Positions 10,341 to 20,425 of a stretch of 64,000 nt of DNA are shown one piece after another. The notes beneath the pieces were generated by a model. It saw only the letters and a program-made list of their open reading frames with translations, was not told the origin of the DNA and did not search any database. How positions within the stretch are numbered: the first letter of the stretch is position 1; each line of letters opens with the position of its first letter. The position numbers and the translations under genes were made by a program. Source of the stretch: Choricystis sp. odSpoLacu1 (taxonomy: Eukaryota > Chlorophyta > Trebouxiophyceae); NCBI GenBank assembly GCA_958009055.1, contig OY253657.1, positions 677,051-741,050 of the forward strand, read 5' to 3'.

Positions 10341-11507
10341 ATGCCTCCTCGCCTCTCCGCATGCTCTACCGCTGCAGACGTTGTCGCCGCGTCGGGCAAC
10401 CCAGACCTTAGCGGCCACACAGCCGTCGTCACTGGCAGCGCGTCCGGCATCGGCGTCGAAACGACGCGCCGCCTGGCCGCGCTGGGGGCGCGCGTCGTGC
10501 TGGGCGTGCGCAACACGGCGGCTGGGGAGGCGGTGGCGGCTCAGTTGAAGGAGGAGGGCATCAAGGTGTGTGAGGGGGGGGGGAATTTGGGCGTTCAGCC
10601 GACGGTCGAGAAAACAACTACTCACACCACCCTCTCTCCCACCACACCACCCACAGGGCCCCATCGAAGTCCGCCCCCTGGACCTGGCCGACCTGGCCTC
10701 CGTGAAGTCCTTTGCCGAAGGTTTAAATGCAGAGATAACGCCCATTGATCTGTTGATCAACAACGCTGGAATCATGGCGTGCGACCGCGCCTTGACCAAG
10801 GACGGGTTCGAAGCCCAGATGGGGACCAACCACCTGGGCCACTTCGCGCTGACCAACCGCCTGCTGCCGCTGCTGGAAGCGAGCAAGGTGTGTGTGTTAG
10901 GAATATTTTTTTTTTCTTTTTTTTTTCTCTTTGATGCCTCGTCCAACCCACCCCCCACCCACCTTCCCCACAGCACCCCCCCGCCCGCGTCGTCACTGTC
11001 TCCTCCCTCGCCCACAAGTCGGGCACCATCGACGTGTCCGACTTCAACTTCGAGCGGCGCAAGTATGGGCGGCTGTCTGCCTACTCCGACTCCAAACTCG
11101 CGAACGCACTCTTTGCGCGCGGCTTGGCCGCCCGCTCCGACCCGGCCACCCTGCTCTCCTTCTCCCTGCACCCGGGCGTCATTCACACGCCGCTGTTTCG
11201 GCATGTGGGAGGGGAGCCCGGGGCGGGGGTGGCGGGGGCGGCGGTGGCTGCCTTGGGGGGCGCCGTCCGCTCCTTCTGCTCCACCGTCCTCGGCTTCCCC
11301 GGGTTCAAGACGACGGAGCAGGGGGCCGCCACCACGCTATATGGCGCGCTGTCGCCCGACCTGGGGGCGCCCCAGAATGGGTGCTACCTAGCTGACGCTG
11401 CCGTTGGCAAGCCCGCCAAGCGCGCGCTCGACGACGCGGCGGCGGACGCCCTCTGGGCCAAGTCGGCCGAGTTGACGGGGGTGGGGGGTGACCGGGTCAA
11501 GAAATGA
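10341..11507 (+). CDS. Short-chain dehydrogenase/reductase, retinol-dehydrogenase/WWOX type
   Basis: Exons are 10341-10565, 10657-10887 and 10974-11507, all phase 0, giving 329 residues. Both introns begin GTGTGT rather than the prevailing GTGAGT. The cofactor loop TGSASGIG (31-38) matches TGxxxGIG of classical Rossmann-fold SDRs. INNAGIM matches the NNAG motif, and the catalytic residues are Ser162 or Ser163 (TVSSLAHKSG) and Tyr189/Lys193 in YSDSK. The Arg in VLGVRN after strand 2 points to NADP(H). The layout matches RDH11-14, WWOX and protochlorophyllide reductase-like SDRs, which act on retinoids, steroids or other lipophilic carbonyls. The substrate here is unknown. It converges on the UBE2S gene. 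Confidence 0.9.
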
Positions 11508-11752
11508 GGTGTGTTTGTGAGGTGTTTTTCGGGAGAGAGAGGGGTGGAAGAGGCGTGCGCTGTTGTTAGAAACGCGAGAAACGCACGCCCGAAAAAAAAA
11601 CAATCATGAGTTGTCTCTCCCCCCCTGCGCAGAGAATGCATGTGCTTGCAGTGTGTTTGTGAGGCGCGTGTGTTGAAAAAATCGGGGAGGCAGAGGCACG
11701 CACAGTTCACCATTTTTTTTTTTTTCGTTCCCCCCTCTCTTATCCTCTCTCC

Positions 11753-12787
11753 TCACAACCGTTTCAGCGACCGCTTCTTGGCCGCCGCCGCCGGCCGCGC
11801 CGTCTGCGCGGGAGCGGGGCGCGCCTTCGTGTCGCCGTCCCCCGACACGCGCCCCGCGGCGGCGGCGGCGGTGGCGCCGTCCTCCCCCACCGCGTTGACA
11901 GCGTTGCCCCCCCCCGCCGCCGTCAGCGGGCCGCCGGGGGCAGCAACAGCTGGCGCACGCGCACCACCACCACCTCCCCGGGTCGCGTGCACCGACGTCA
12001 GCAGCGCAGCGCGGGACGCAAAGGCAGAGTAGTCTTCCTGCAGCAGCCGCCCCGCCTCCTCGTTGAGCGCTGAATCCGGAAAGGGTTGGATCAACAGGCA
12101 CCGAATGATGGCCAGCACGTGGCGCAGGCCGAGGGCGGGCGCCCAGTCCTTTTTGAGGACGTTGACGCAGACGTCGCCGCGGGTGGCTACATTGGGGTGA
12201 AAGATTTTTGTGGCAAAGGACGCAGACGGGGGCGACGTCGGGAAATCAGCAGGCAACGACAGGCGCAGGCGGAAGACGCCGCCTTGGTAGGGGGTGCCGG
12301 CTGTGTGGGGGAGGAGGGGTGGGGTGGGGTCAGTCCGTTGTCCCCCTCTCCGGGGGTCGCGAACAAAAAAAAACGACCCCCGGGCGCGTCCCCAAACGAA
12401 AACTCTCTCCCTCCACACGACACTCACTCGGACCCTCAATGTCGGCCTGCACGTCGGCCACATTGTCCTCGTTGACGATGACCTGTGGGTGGAGGGGGTG
12501 GCGGCTGAGCGGGCGCGCACAAAACAGCGCGCCTCCATTCGCGCGCGCGCGCAGCCCATGTCTCTCTCTCCGCCACCGCCACCCTCCACTCACCCGAATT
12601 CCGTCCTCCGGCTTGTCGTGCAGCTCTTTCAGCTCGCGCGCCACGCGCTTGAGGCCGTCGGCGGACAGCGCCTGTTGGTTTTGGGTGTGGGTGTCAGTTG
12701 CTGTCCCCGAGGGTGCCTCCAGCGGACGCGCCGAGGGGGCGTGCCCCGGCGCTGGCGGTGTCGGGCGTGGCGGGCAGGGCTCACCAT
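11753..12787 (-). CDS. UBE2S: Ubiquitin-conjugating enzyme E2 S (APC/C chain-elongating E2)
   Basis: Exons are 12787-12785, 12671-12594, 12482-12428 and 12300-11753, totalling 227 residues. All phases join, and the first coding exon is the ATG alone. The UBC fold is complete: DIEGPTGTPYQGG, then TKIFHPN and [12 protein letters not shown] with the catalytic Cys at about residue 90, then [11 protein letters not shown]. This is the UBE2S/plant UBC22 pattern. The C-terminus after the UBC domain is a long Ala/Gly-rich tail ending KKRSLKRL. In animal UBE2S the equivalent terminal Leu-Arg-Arg-Leu peptide docks on the anaphase-promoting complex, which uses it to build Lys11-linked ubiquitin chains. 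The role is therefore probably cell-cycle control in the nucleus and cytosol. Confidence 0.93.
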
Positions 12788-13204
12788 GAAGTGCGGGGTG
12801 GTAATTGGCGGGCAGGGAAGTGCACAGCAAGGAGAGATAGTTGTGCGACGAGCGTTTTTTTCCCGCGGGAGGGGGCGCCCTATCGGCTGCCGCCGACCTG
12901 GCGGCCGCCAGGAAGGCGGCCGCTAAAGCAGAGGAGGAGGCGGGGGTGGCTGCCGCGGCCGCGGCACGCGACGAGGCCGACACTCTCGAGGCAGCCGCCG
13001 CCCTGGCCCGCGCCCGCACAGCGGCGACGGCGATCTCCTCTGCTCTCTCTCTCACCCCTCTCACACTCTCTCCCTGTCCCGCCCGCCCCACCCACCCAAA
13101 ATGAAAACAGGCGCGCTTTCCACCCCAGTGATTTTTGTCACAAATGAAAAAAGAAAAAAGAGAAACACACACACACACACACACGCTCACACTCCTCCAT
13201 CTCT
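12788..13204. other. Intergenic upstream of UBE2S, with an Ala/Glu-rich open stretch
   Basis: The 5' flank of UBE2S. From about 12865 to 13040 the plus strand has a stop-free Ala/Glu/Arg-rich frame that would read as a coiled coil, without a clear start, splice sites or homology. A CA repeat lies at about 13165-13184, just before the ClpP stop. Confidence 0.5.
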
Positions 13205-14474
13205 TCACTCCTTTTTTTCCTCCTCCTTTGCCGCCTCCTCCTTTTTCGGGGGGTTGGCCGTCAACGGTTGTGTGAACGGCTCCGTCGCTTTCACAAACCG
13301 GGACGAGCGGGAGCCGTCGTCTCCCGCCGCGACTTCCTTGCCCCACGCCACGTAGTCGTCCTTTGTCTTGGGCAGGACAGACAGGTCGCCCGCGATCTTG
13401 AACCCAGCGTCATCCCCACCAATGACGATGTCGATGAGACCATACGCCTTGGCCTCCAGGGCAGACATGTAGCGGTCACGGTCGGTGTCGCGGTCGACGG
13501 TGGAGACGGCCTGGCCAGTGAACCCCGCCATCAAGCGCGTCAAGTTCGCTTTGTGGTACATGATTTCTTTCGCCTGGATCTCAATGTCCACTGCCTGGCC
13601 GCTGGCCCCACCCAACGGTTGGTGGATCATGATGCGGGAGTTGGGCATGGCGTGGCGCTTGCCCTGGGCCCCCGCGCCCAGGAGGAACGCCCCCATCGAC
13701 GCGGCGAGGCCGAAGCAGTAGGTTGCGACGTCAGCCCGCGCCATCTGCATGGCGTCGTAGATGCCGAGGCCGGCGGTGACGGAGCCGCCGGGGGAGTTGA
13801 TGAAGAGTTTGATGTCCTGGCGTGGGGTGGCGGGGTGGGCGCGTTTTTGTGGGGTGTGTGTCAAGGGCGGTGTGGGCGGCCGCGCGCGGTTGGTGGCCCC
13901 GCCCCCTCCTCCTCGCCCTCCCTCCCTTCCCCTCCCTCACCTTGGTCGAGTCCTTGGCGTCCAGCAGCAGCAGCTGCGAGATGATGGCGTCCGCGACAAA
14001 GTCGTTGACCTGGAGAAAAAAAGGGGGAGGAAAATCCGGTCGGGAGGGGGGCGTGCTCCCGTCGTGTGTGTTGCTCCCTCTTCCCCCCCCCCCCCCCCCC
14101 CTCCCACACACACTCTCTCACCTCGCCGCCCAGGAAGATGATGCGCTGGTCCAGCAGCAGGGAGAACGGGTCGCCCCCCATGTCGGGGGTGCTGTGTGGG
14201 GGGGAATGAGGGACGTCAAAAAAACGACGGCCCGCGGCTTTCGTGCGCGGGGGGGCTCGCCTCTCCTCCCACTCCGCACGCATTGCCGCGCCCACCCACA
14301 CCCTCGACCCCACACTCTCCAATCTCACCGAGGCGGCAGCAGGGGCTGGCGGCTGGCGCGCACAGTGAGCGACGTGCGCGCAGACCGACGCGGCGCGGAC
14401 CGCGGCGCGGCGCGGCGCGCGGAGGCGCGCAGCGGGGGCGCAGACCGCGCGGAAGTAGCTGCAGCGGCGCGCAT
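13205..14474 (-). CDS. CLPP: Plastid ClpP protease proteolytic subunit (nuclear-encoded)
   Basis: Exons are 14474-14329, 14191-14122, 14009-13941 and 13816-13205, with all phases consistent, giving 298 residues. A roughly 45-residue Arg/Ala/Ser-rich transit peptide precedes the ClpP domain. The serine protease triad is intact: Ser135 in GLAASMGAF, His160 in MIHQPLGG, and Asp209 in [10 protein letters not shown]. Family numbering from E. coli ClpP (Ser97, His122, Asp171) gives the same spacing. [14 protein letters not shown] and the handle region are conserved. The C-terminal 40 residues are a charged Lys/Glu-rich tail ending [13 protein letters not shown], longer than the bacterial form. It is a catalytic ClpP rather than a ClpR. 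Intron 2 contains a 19-C tract. Confidence 0.94.
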
Positions 14475-14621
14475 GGCGTGTGTGTGGGCGGAAAGAGACA
14501 GTGAACGCGACGGGCGCGAACACGCAAACAACGAAAGCGCGGGTGTGTTGTGTCGGCCAGTCAATCGACCTGCTTTCTCTTTGCGGCCTCTCTGCGCCCC
14601 GCTCGACTCCACGCGCCCTCG
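14475..14621. promoter_or_regulatory. 147-bp divergent promoter, ClpP and LRR-hydrolase
   Basis: Two start codons on opposite strands are only 147 bp apart, so both promoters and 5' UTRs must lie here. Confidence 0.65.
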
Positions 14622-16451
14622 ATGCGGCGCCCGCCCGGTGGTGTCGCCGGAGTCGCCCGTGGTGTCGCGGCACCACGCCCGCCCCGGGCCGCCGCCCCCC
14701 CACCCCCCCGCGCCACGCCCAGCCAGCACACGGGCACGCTCTCCGCGTCGGAGCTCGACGCCCGCCTCGACGTCGCGTCCGGCACCCGCCGCCTGGACTT
14801 GTCCGAGTGTGGGCTGACGGAGGTCCCAGCGGGTGTGCTGGCTCTGGCCGACCTGGAGGAACTGTCTCTGGCGGGCAACTGTTTGACGACGCTCCCCGCC
14901 GCCCTGACCGACCTGCCCCTCACCCGCCTCCAACTGGCGGGCAACTCCCTGACCGAGTTACCAGCATCTCTGGGGAGGCTCACGCGGCTGCAAGGACTGT
15001 GGGTGCACGGCAACGCGTTGACAGCGTTGCCGGCGGGGATGGGGGGGTGCACGTCACTCGTTACCCTCTCGGCAGCAGGCAACGCTTTAACCTCCCTCCC
15101 CCCCTCTTTCGGTGATCTCTCCTCCCTCACCGAAGCCGTGCTGGCAGGCAACGCGCTGGCCCAGCTGCCAGCCGAGTGGGAGGGGTTGACCGCGTTGAAG
15201 ACGATCAAACTGAATGGGAATGCTTTGACCAGTTTACCCCCCTCCCTCGCGTCTCTACCTTCCCTCGCCTCCCTCGCCCTGCAAGCCAATGGCGGACTCT
15301 CCCACCTGCCGGAGGAGTTGGCACACGCTCCATCCTTGGCCGACGTCAACGTGGCGGACTGTGGGCTGGTGTCCTTGCCGAGAGGATTGGGCGGGTTGCC
15401 CGCTTTAACCACTCTAACCGCGTACGGCAACGCCCTGACCGACCTGCCGCCGGGACTGGCATCTGCACCCGCCCTGCAGCGCCTGTGGTTGGAGGGCAAC
15501 CCGCTGGCCGGGGCGGCGCTGGAGCAACTGGTCGTCGACGCAGGGCGAGCAGCGGCCGCCCGTGGCAACGGTGCCTCCTCCTCCTCCTCACCCTCCCTGC
15601 GCGTGGGGCTGGACGCACGCCAGGCGGCGTCCATCCCGTCCACCCTGCTCGCAGCGGCGGGCCCCGCGGTGACCGTGTGCCGCGTGGCAGCGGAAGGACC
15701 GGGGTACTGGAAACTCGAGCTCGCGCCCCCCTTCACCCGCCGCGCCTCCACCGCCCCGTCCTCCTCCCTGGCCCACGACCTCACCGACTCGCGCGGCACC
15801 CCGGGTCGCCGCGCCCTGATTGTGGCCTTTGGGTCGGCCCCGGGGGAACCAAACTGGGGAGGCCTCCTGTCACGCCTGCGGTCCGACGCCGCGAAAGCCG
15901 CCCACGCCGCCTTTGACGTGCTCTACGTAGTGGATGGTGCCCGGTCGTGGTATGGGGGGGGTGGGCCGGACGCGGAAGCGTGGGCGGAGAGGGTGGCGGC
16001 TGTCGCCGCCCCGTACGGCGGGGCGACCATTTTGATCGGTGATTCCATGGGGGCCACCGCCGCCCTGGCCGTCGCGGGCGCCGCCCCACCAGGGTCCACC
16101 GTCATTGCGTTCTGCCCCCAGGTCGACCTGGCCACGTCGTCCGTTCGGCCGGGCGGGGTGACGCCAGCGTGGACAGCGGCGTTGTCCGCCCGCGTGCGCG
16201 CGTCGACAGCCACCGCTGCCGCTGCCGGGGGCCGCGTCGCGGTGCACGTCGGCTCCTGGCAGCACGACGTCGACCAAGCCTCCTCCCTGGCCGCCGCGGG
16301 CGCCCTGGTCAAAGTGTGGAGCGTGCCCAGCCACAGGTTGGCCGCCGCGCTGGACTCGCGCGGCGAGTTGCTCCCCCTCGTGCGGCGTGCCGTGTTGGCG
16401 GCCATGGGGTTTGCGGACGGGCGCGACGTGCGGGTGGCCAATGTGCTGTGA
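14622..16451 (+). CDS. Leucine-rich-repeat protein fused to an alpha/beta-hydrolase domain
   Basis: Intronless, 609 residues from the first ATG. After an Arg/Pro-rich leader that could be an organelle transit peptide, about ten LRRs run to roughly residue 300, with the 23-residue consensus N.LT.LP..L..L..L..L...G of bacterial-like and plant intracellular LRRs. After an Ala/Ser linker, a second domain starts at GRRALIVAFGSAPGEPNWGG. It has the nucleophile elbow GDSMG with Ser475, then a possible acid in WQHDVDQ, and a histidine in VPSHRLAAAL. This is the order of an alpha/beta-hydrolase triad. Substrate and partners are unknown. The fusion suggests hydrolysis steered by LRR-mediated binding; that is inference. 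Confidence 0.8.
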   Translation: MRRPPGGVAGVARGVAAPRPPRAAAPPPPRATPSQHTGTLSASELDARLDVASGTRRLDLSECGLTEVPAGVLALADLEELSLAGNCLTTLPAALTDLPLTRLQLAGNSLTELPASLGRLTRLQGLWVHGNALTALPAGMGGCTSLVTLSAAGNALTSLPPSFGDLSSLTEAVLAGNALAQLPAEWEGLTALKTIKLNGNALTSLPPSLASLPSLASLALQANGGLSHLPEELAHAPSLADVNVADCGLVSLPRGLGGLPALTTLTAYGNALTDLPPGLASAPALQRLWLEGNPLAGAALEQLVVDAGRAAAARGNGASSSSSPSLRVGLDARQAASIPSTLLAAAGPAVTVCRVAAEGPGYWKLELAPPFTRRASTAPSSSLAHDLTDSRGTPGRRALIVAFGSAPGEPNWGGLLSRLRSDAAKAAHAAFDVLYVVDGARSWYGGGGPDAEAWAERVAAVAAPYGGATILIGDSMGATAALAVAGAAPPGSTVIAFCPQVDLATSSVRPGGVTPAWTAALSARVRASTATAAAAGGRVAVHVGSWQHDVDQASSLAAAGALVKVWSVPSHRLAAALDSRGELLPLVRRAVLAAMGFADGRDVRVANVL

Positions 16452-16603
16452 TTTGATTGGGCGGGGCGTGGTGTATTGTGGGCGTGGTGTTTCTGATCTC
16501 TTTTTTTCTTCTTTCCGTTTTTCGACCCGAGAAAACCGTTTTTGTGATTGGTCCGTTGTTCCCCCCTGCCGCTGTTTCCCTCCAGCCACAATTGTACACA
16601 CTG

Positions 16604-16629
16604 CACACACACACACACACACACACACA
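16604..16629. repeat. (CA)13 microsatellite in convergent 3' region
   Basis: Thirteen CA units lie between the convergent LRR-hydrolase and eIF3a genes. Confidence 0.9.
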
Positions 16630-16725
16630 GGCTTTCACAAACGCAGCACACCGGAAAAAAGGCACACACACGCACGCCGCTCTCTCTTCACACGACACAC
16701 GGCCAACCCCCCTCTTCTCTCTCTC

Positions 16726-19700
16726 TCACCACCGCCGCTCCACGCGCGCCGGCGGCGGCGCTTCATCGCCACCACCGCCAGAGCGCTCTGGCGGCGGTGG
16801 CGCCGCGCCGCGGCGGCTGGGGGGCACGTAGCCGCCGCCGCCAGCACCCCCCCCCGCCGCCGCCCGCGGGCGGGGGCGGCGCGTCGCCGCGGCGCGAGGG
16901 CGGCATCCACCGCCCCCCACCTCCCGACGCGGGGGGGGCGTCATCGCGGCGCGGGGGCGACCGGTCGCGCGGGGGGGGCGGCGACGCCCGGCGCTCGCCA
17001 CGCAGGGCGGGCGGCACAAAGCCGCTGCCGCCGCGGCGCGAGGGCGGCACGTACCCGCCGCCGCCGCCGCCGCCGCCGCGGCGCGAGGGCGGCACGTACC
17101 CGCCGCCGCCGCCGCCGCCGCTGGAAGGCGGCGGCGGCCTCGCCGACTCGCGGGCGCGGCGCTCCTCAGCCGCGCGCGCTTCCCGCTCCTCCTCTTCAGC
17201 GGCTTCAGCTTCAGCTGCCTCGCGGCGGCGGGCGTCCAGCTGCAGGCGGCAGCGCCTCACGTACTCGCGCGCGCGCGCGCGGCCGCGCGGTCCGCCCGCG
17301 CGCGCTCGCGCCTCGCGGCCGCCGCCGCCGCCCGCTTGGCGGCCAGGGCGGCAAACGCGGCGGCGCGGCGTTCCTCCAGGGCGGCGCCAAACGACGCCGC
17401 GTCGCCCGCCGCGCGCACGAGCCGTGCCTTCTCCACCACGTCCGCCTCCCACGCCGCCTTGTGCTGGGCGGCGTACTCGGCGGCGCCGGAGTGGAACAAC
17501 TCTTCATCCTCTTTCAGGCGGGCGGCGTGGGCGGCTTCGATGAGGGGGGCTTCCTCCTGGCGCGTCGCGCGCACAAAATGATCAGCCGCCCGCATCGCGC
17601 GCGCGGCCCGCTTCTCCGCCTCGGCCCGCGCCTTGGCCTGCTCAGACAAGACTTCATCCAGCAGGGCGCGTTTGTCCACGGTGGCGCCGTCGGGAAGGGC
17701 GGCCCCCGGGGCGACAGCGACGGCCTTGGCCGCCGCCGCAGCCTTCGCGCCGCTCGCGCCGCCCTTGCGCTGCGCGGCCTCCAGCAACGCGCGCGCCTCC
17801 TCCTGTTCCCGCTCCCGCATCTCGGCGCGCAGGCGGGCTTCCTCGCGGGCAGCGCGTTCGGTGCGGCGGCGTTCTTCTTCAGCGGCTTCAGCCAGGCGCG
17901 CCGCGACAGCACGTTTCTCCTCCTCCTCGCGCTCCGCCTCTGCCGCCGCCCGCTCGGCCGCCTCCTTGCGCCGCTCGATGACGATCTTGCGGGCCAGGGC
18001 GCGCTTGTGCTCGGTGTCTGCCGAGTCCCGGGCGGCCGCGACCGCGGCCGCGCGTGCGGCCGACGCGGCGCCGTCGTCGCCGCGCGCGCGCGCGCGAGCG
18101 CGGCCGCCGCGCGCGCAGCGCACAGCGCCAGCGCGCCGCGCAGCGCGTCCGCGTCCAGGGTGGGGCCTCCGAAGACGAGGACACCCGCCGCGTGGTCGAT
18201 GCGGGCGGACACGGCGCCGCGCGCGGCCGCGTCGGCGACTAGAGCGTCGAGTTCACCCCGCGAAAAGAAGGGCACCGCCGCCGCCAGCGCGTCCAGGGGC
18301 AGGCGCGAGTAGGCGCGGGCCGCTTGCTGCAGGGTGCGCAGCAGGGCGACGCGGCGCAGGGGGGCGACGTAGGAGGAGAGGTCGCCCGCGGTGGGGACGG
18401 GGCAGGCGGGGGAGACGGTGGTTGCCCCTTCCGTCGCCGCCAGTTGGTCCAGCAACGGCGCCAGCCGGGTGCACAGGTCCAGGGGGGCAAACTCGGTCTC
18501 CAGCAGGGCGTGGATGTCGGCCACGGGGGCGGGCGCCATGGCGACGACGCCGCGGGTGGCCAGGTCGGAGACGAGGGCAGCACGCGTCAACGGCGGCGGC
18601 CCGCCCCCGCTCGCGCGCGCGCGCCGGTCGGGGGCCGCCGTCAACCCCAGCAGGGCGGCCACGCGGGCGGTGCGGTCGCGCTCGGCGTCGGCGTCCGCGT
18701 CCGAGGTGGCTGACGCGGCCGCGTCGACGGGGGGGGCGGCCAGGGCCGCGAGCGCAGCGTTGGCGGCCAGCGCGGCGGCATCCCCCGGCGGCAGCGCGCT
18801 CTTGCCGGTGCCACCAGCCGCGACACCCGCCCGCGACAGGGCCAACAGTTTCAACCAGGCGTGGCCAGAGTACAGGTGGGCACCGGCGACGCCAAAGACG
18901 CGGGTGAGTTGGGAGAAGTAGGCGGTGGCAGCAGCAGCCTTGGGCGCGCGCTTCCCACCCGCCAGCGCCACGACAGCCGCCACATCCTCCACGCAGCGGG
19001 ACGCTTCCTGCCACATGCCCAGGTCGACGGCGGCGCGCAGCTGGTCGTGGCGGGCGTCCAGCATGAGGGAGAGGGTGTCCGCGTTGGCGAGGTCGGGGCA
19101 ATCACGAGCCGCGTCGGCCCCCGTCGCGCGCGAGGCACTCTTCTGCAGCGTGGCCAGGTGGGACCGCAGCACGTCGCACAGCCTCCGAAACTCGGTGGTG
19201 CGCCTGTGCTTGACGCAGAAGGAGACGGCGGCGGCGGCGGAGGCGGCGTAGAGGGATTCCAGGCGGGCAGAGTTGCGCAGCACGTCCAACGCAGCGCGGT
19301 GCACGTCCCACGCAAACCTGAACCAGGGGGTGACGGCTTCGCGCCCTGCGGCGGCGGCGGCGCCCTTGCCCCCCGCCTCAGCGGCGGCGGCCAGGAGGGC
19401 GTCCGGGGTGGGGGCGCCCGCCTCGAGGTCGTCGACGTCGAGCAGTGCGTCGGACGCTTCCGCGGCGGCGGTCAGGGCCTCCTCCGCGCGCGTGGTGGAG
19501 GAGGTGAGCAGGCGCTTGACGACGTCTTCCAAGGAGGAGACGTTGACCTGAGTGGAGAGAGGGGGAGGAGAGAGGGAACGGGAGAGGGTGGGATCGCGAC
19601 CGATGGAGCGCCAGCGGCGGCTTTTCGTTTCCCCGCGCCCCCCGCCCCCTCCTCCCCGCCTCGGACCCCGTGCCCAGGCACCAGCGCACGAGCACACGCG

Positions 19701-20032
19701 TCACGCGCCCCTCGGCCATTCCACAGGTCCACACACCAGCCCTTTCTCCTTCTCACCTGCTGGCACACGTTGCGGTAGTGAATCAGGCCGTCCTTGGCAT
19801 ACCGCGCCCGCCGCAGGTCCACACATAGGTCAAAGTAGGCGACCGCCACGTCTTCCAGCACTTTGGACCAGGTGCGGTGGCGCTTGGAGGAGAGGACGTC
19901 GTGCAGGGCGCGCAGGGCGGCGCCCTTGTGGCCGACGGCAACGAGCTCGCGCGCGCGCGCGAGTGCGTTTTCAGGCTTGGCGAACCCCGGGCCGGGACCG
20001 CCGCCGCCGTCGCCACGGAAGAAGCGGGACAT
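16726..20032 (-). CDS. eIF3A: Translation initiation factor eIF3 subunit A
   Basis: Exon 1 is 20032-19757 (92 codons, phase 0) and exon 2 starts at 19547. The N-terminus [19 protein letters not shown], then SSKRHRTW and [19 protein letters not shown], is diagnostic of eIF3a. The PCI domain occupies about 18200-18600, followed by a charged coiled coil rich in [13 protein letters not shown] sequence. The C-terminus has repeats of [10 protein letters not shown], an Arg/Gly-rich tail ending ARVERRW. eIF3a is the scaffold of eIF3 on the 40S ribosome. Three frame changes are needed: in CG-dinucleotide runs near 18085-18105 and 17264-17281, and in a 9-C tract at 16847-16855. Corrected length is roughly 1,030 residues. 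These look like sequence or assembly indels because both sides stay homologous. Confidence 0.9.
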
Positions 20033-20425
20033 TGGGGGGGTGGGGGGAGGGAGGGAAAGGGAGCGAGGGGCGAGACAACACGCGCTCCGCTCCGCTTCCA
20101 ATCGGGCCGCCGCGGGTGCAAAAAACACGCGGCAGGCGGCTCGAGGAGCACCTGTCGCGAGGCTGCGACTGCGGGGTCTGACACGCACGCCAGGGACACG
20201 CGCCGATCGGGTGGGCGCGCGGGTGGGTGGGGGCCGGGTAGGGGAGGGGGGAGGGCGGGAGGCCGAGCGAAGAAGAACGACCAGAGTTTGTGCGAGCGTC
20301 GGGGCCGCAGTCGTCGGGCCGACCCCACATCTCTTCGCTTTCTCTCGACCATTCGTCGTGCCACAGTGGCGGGGGGCTCAGTCGGCACGACTCTCCCTGC
20401 CCCGAGCGCGCGCCTCAAGCCCACA
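20033..20425. promoter_or_regulatory. Divergent promoter, eIF3a and PLP decarboxylase
   Basis: A 393-bp head-to-head interval with no recognisable gene. Confidence 0.6.

Noticed and set aside
16604..16629. CA repeat as telomeric or CRISPR-like repeat
   Set aside because: A simple microsatellite; similar short CA runs occur in many UTRs here, without spacers or telomere motif.
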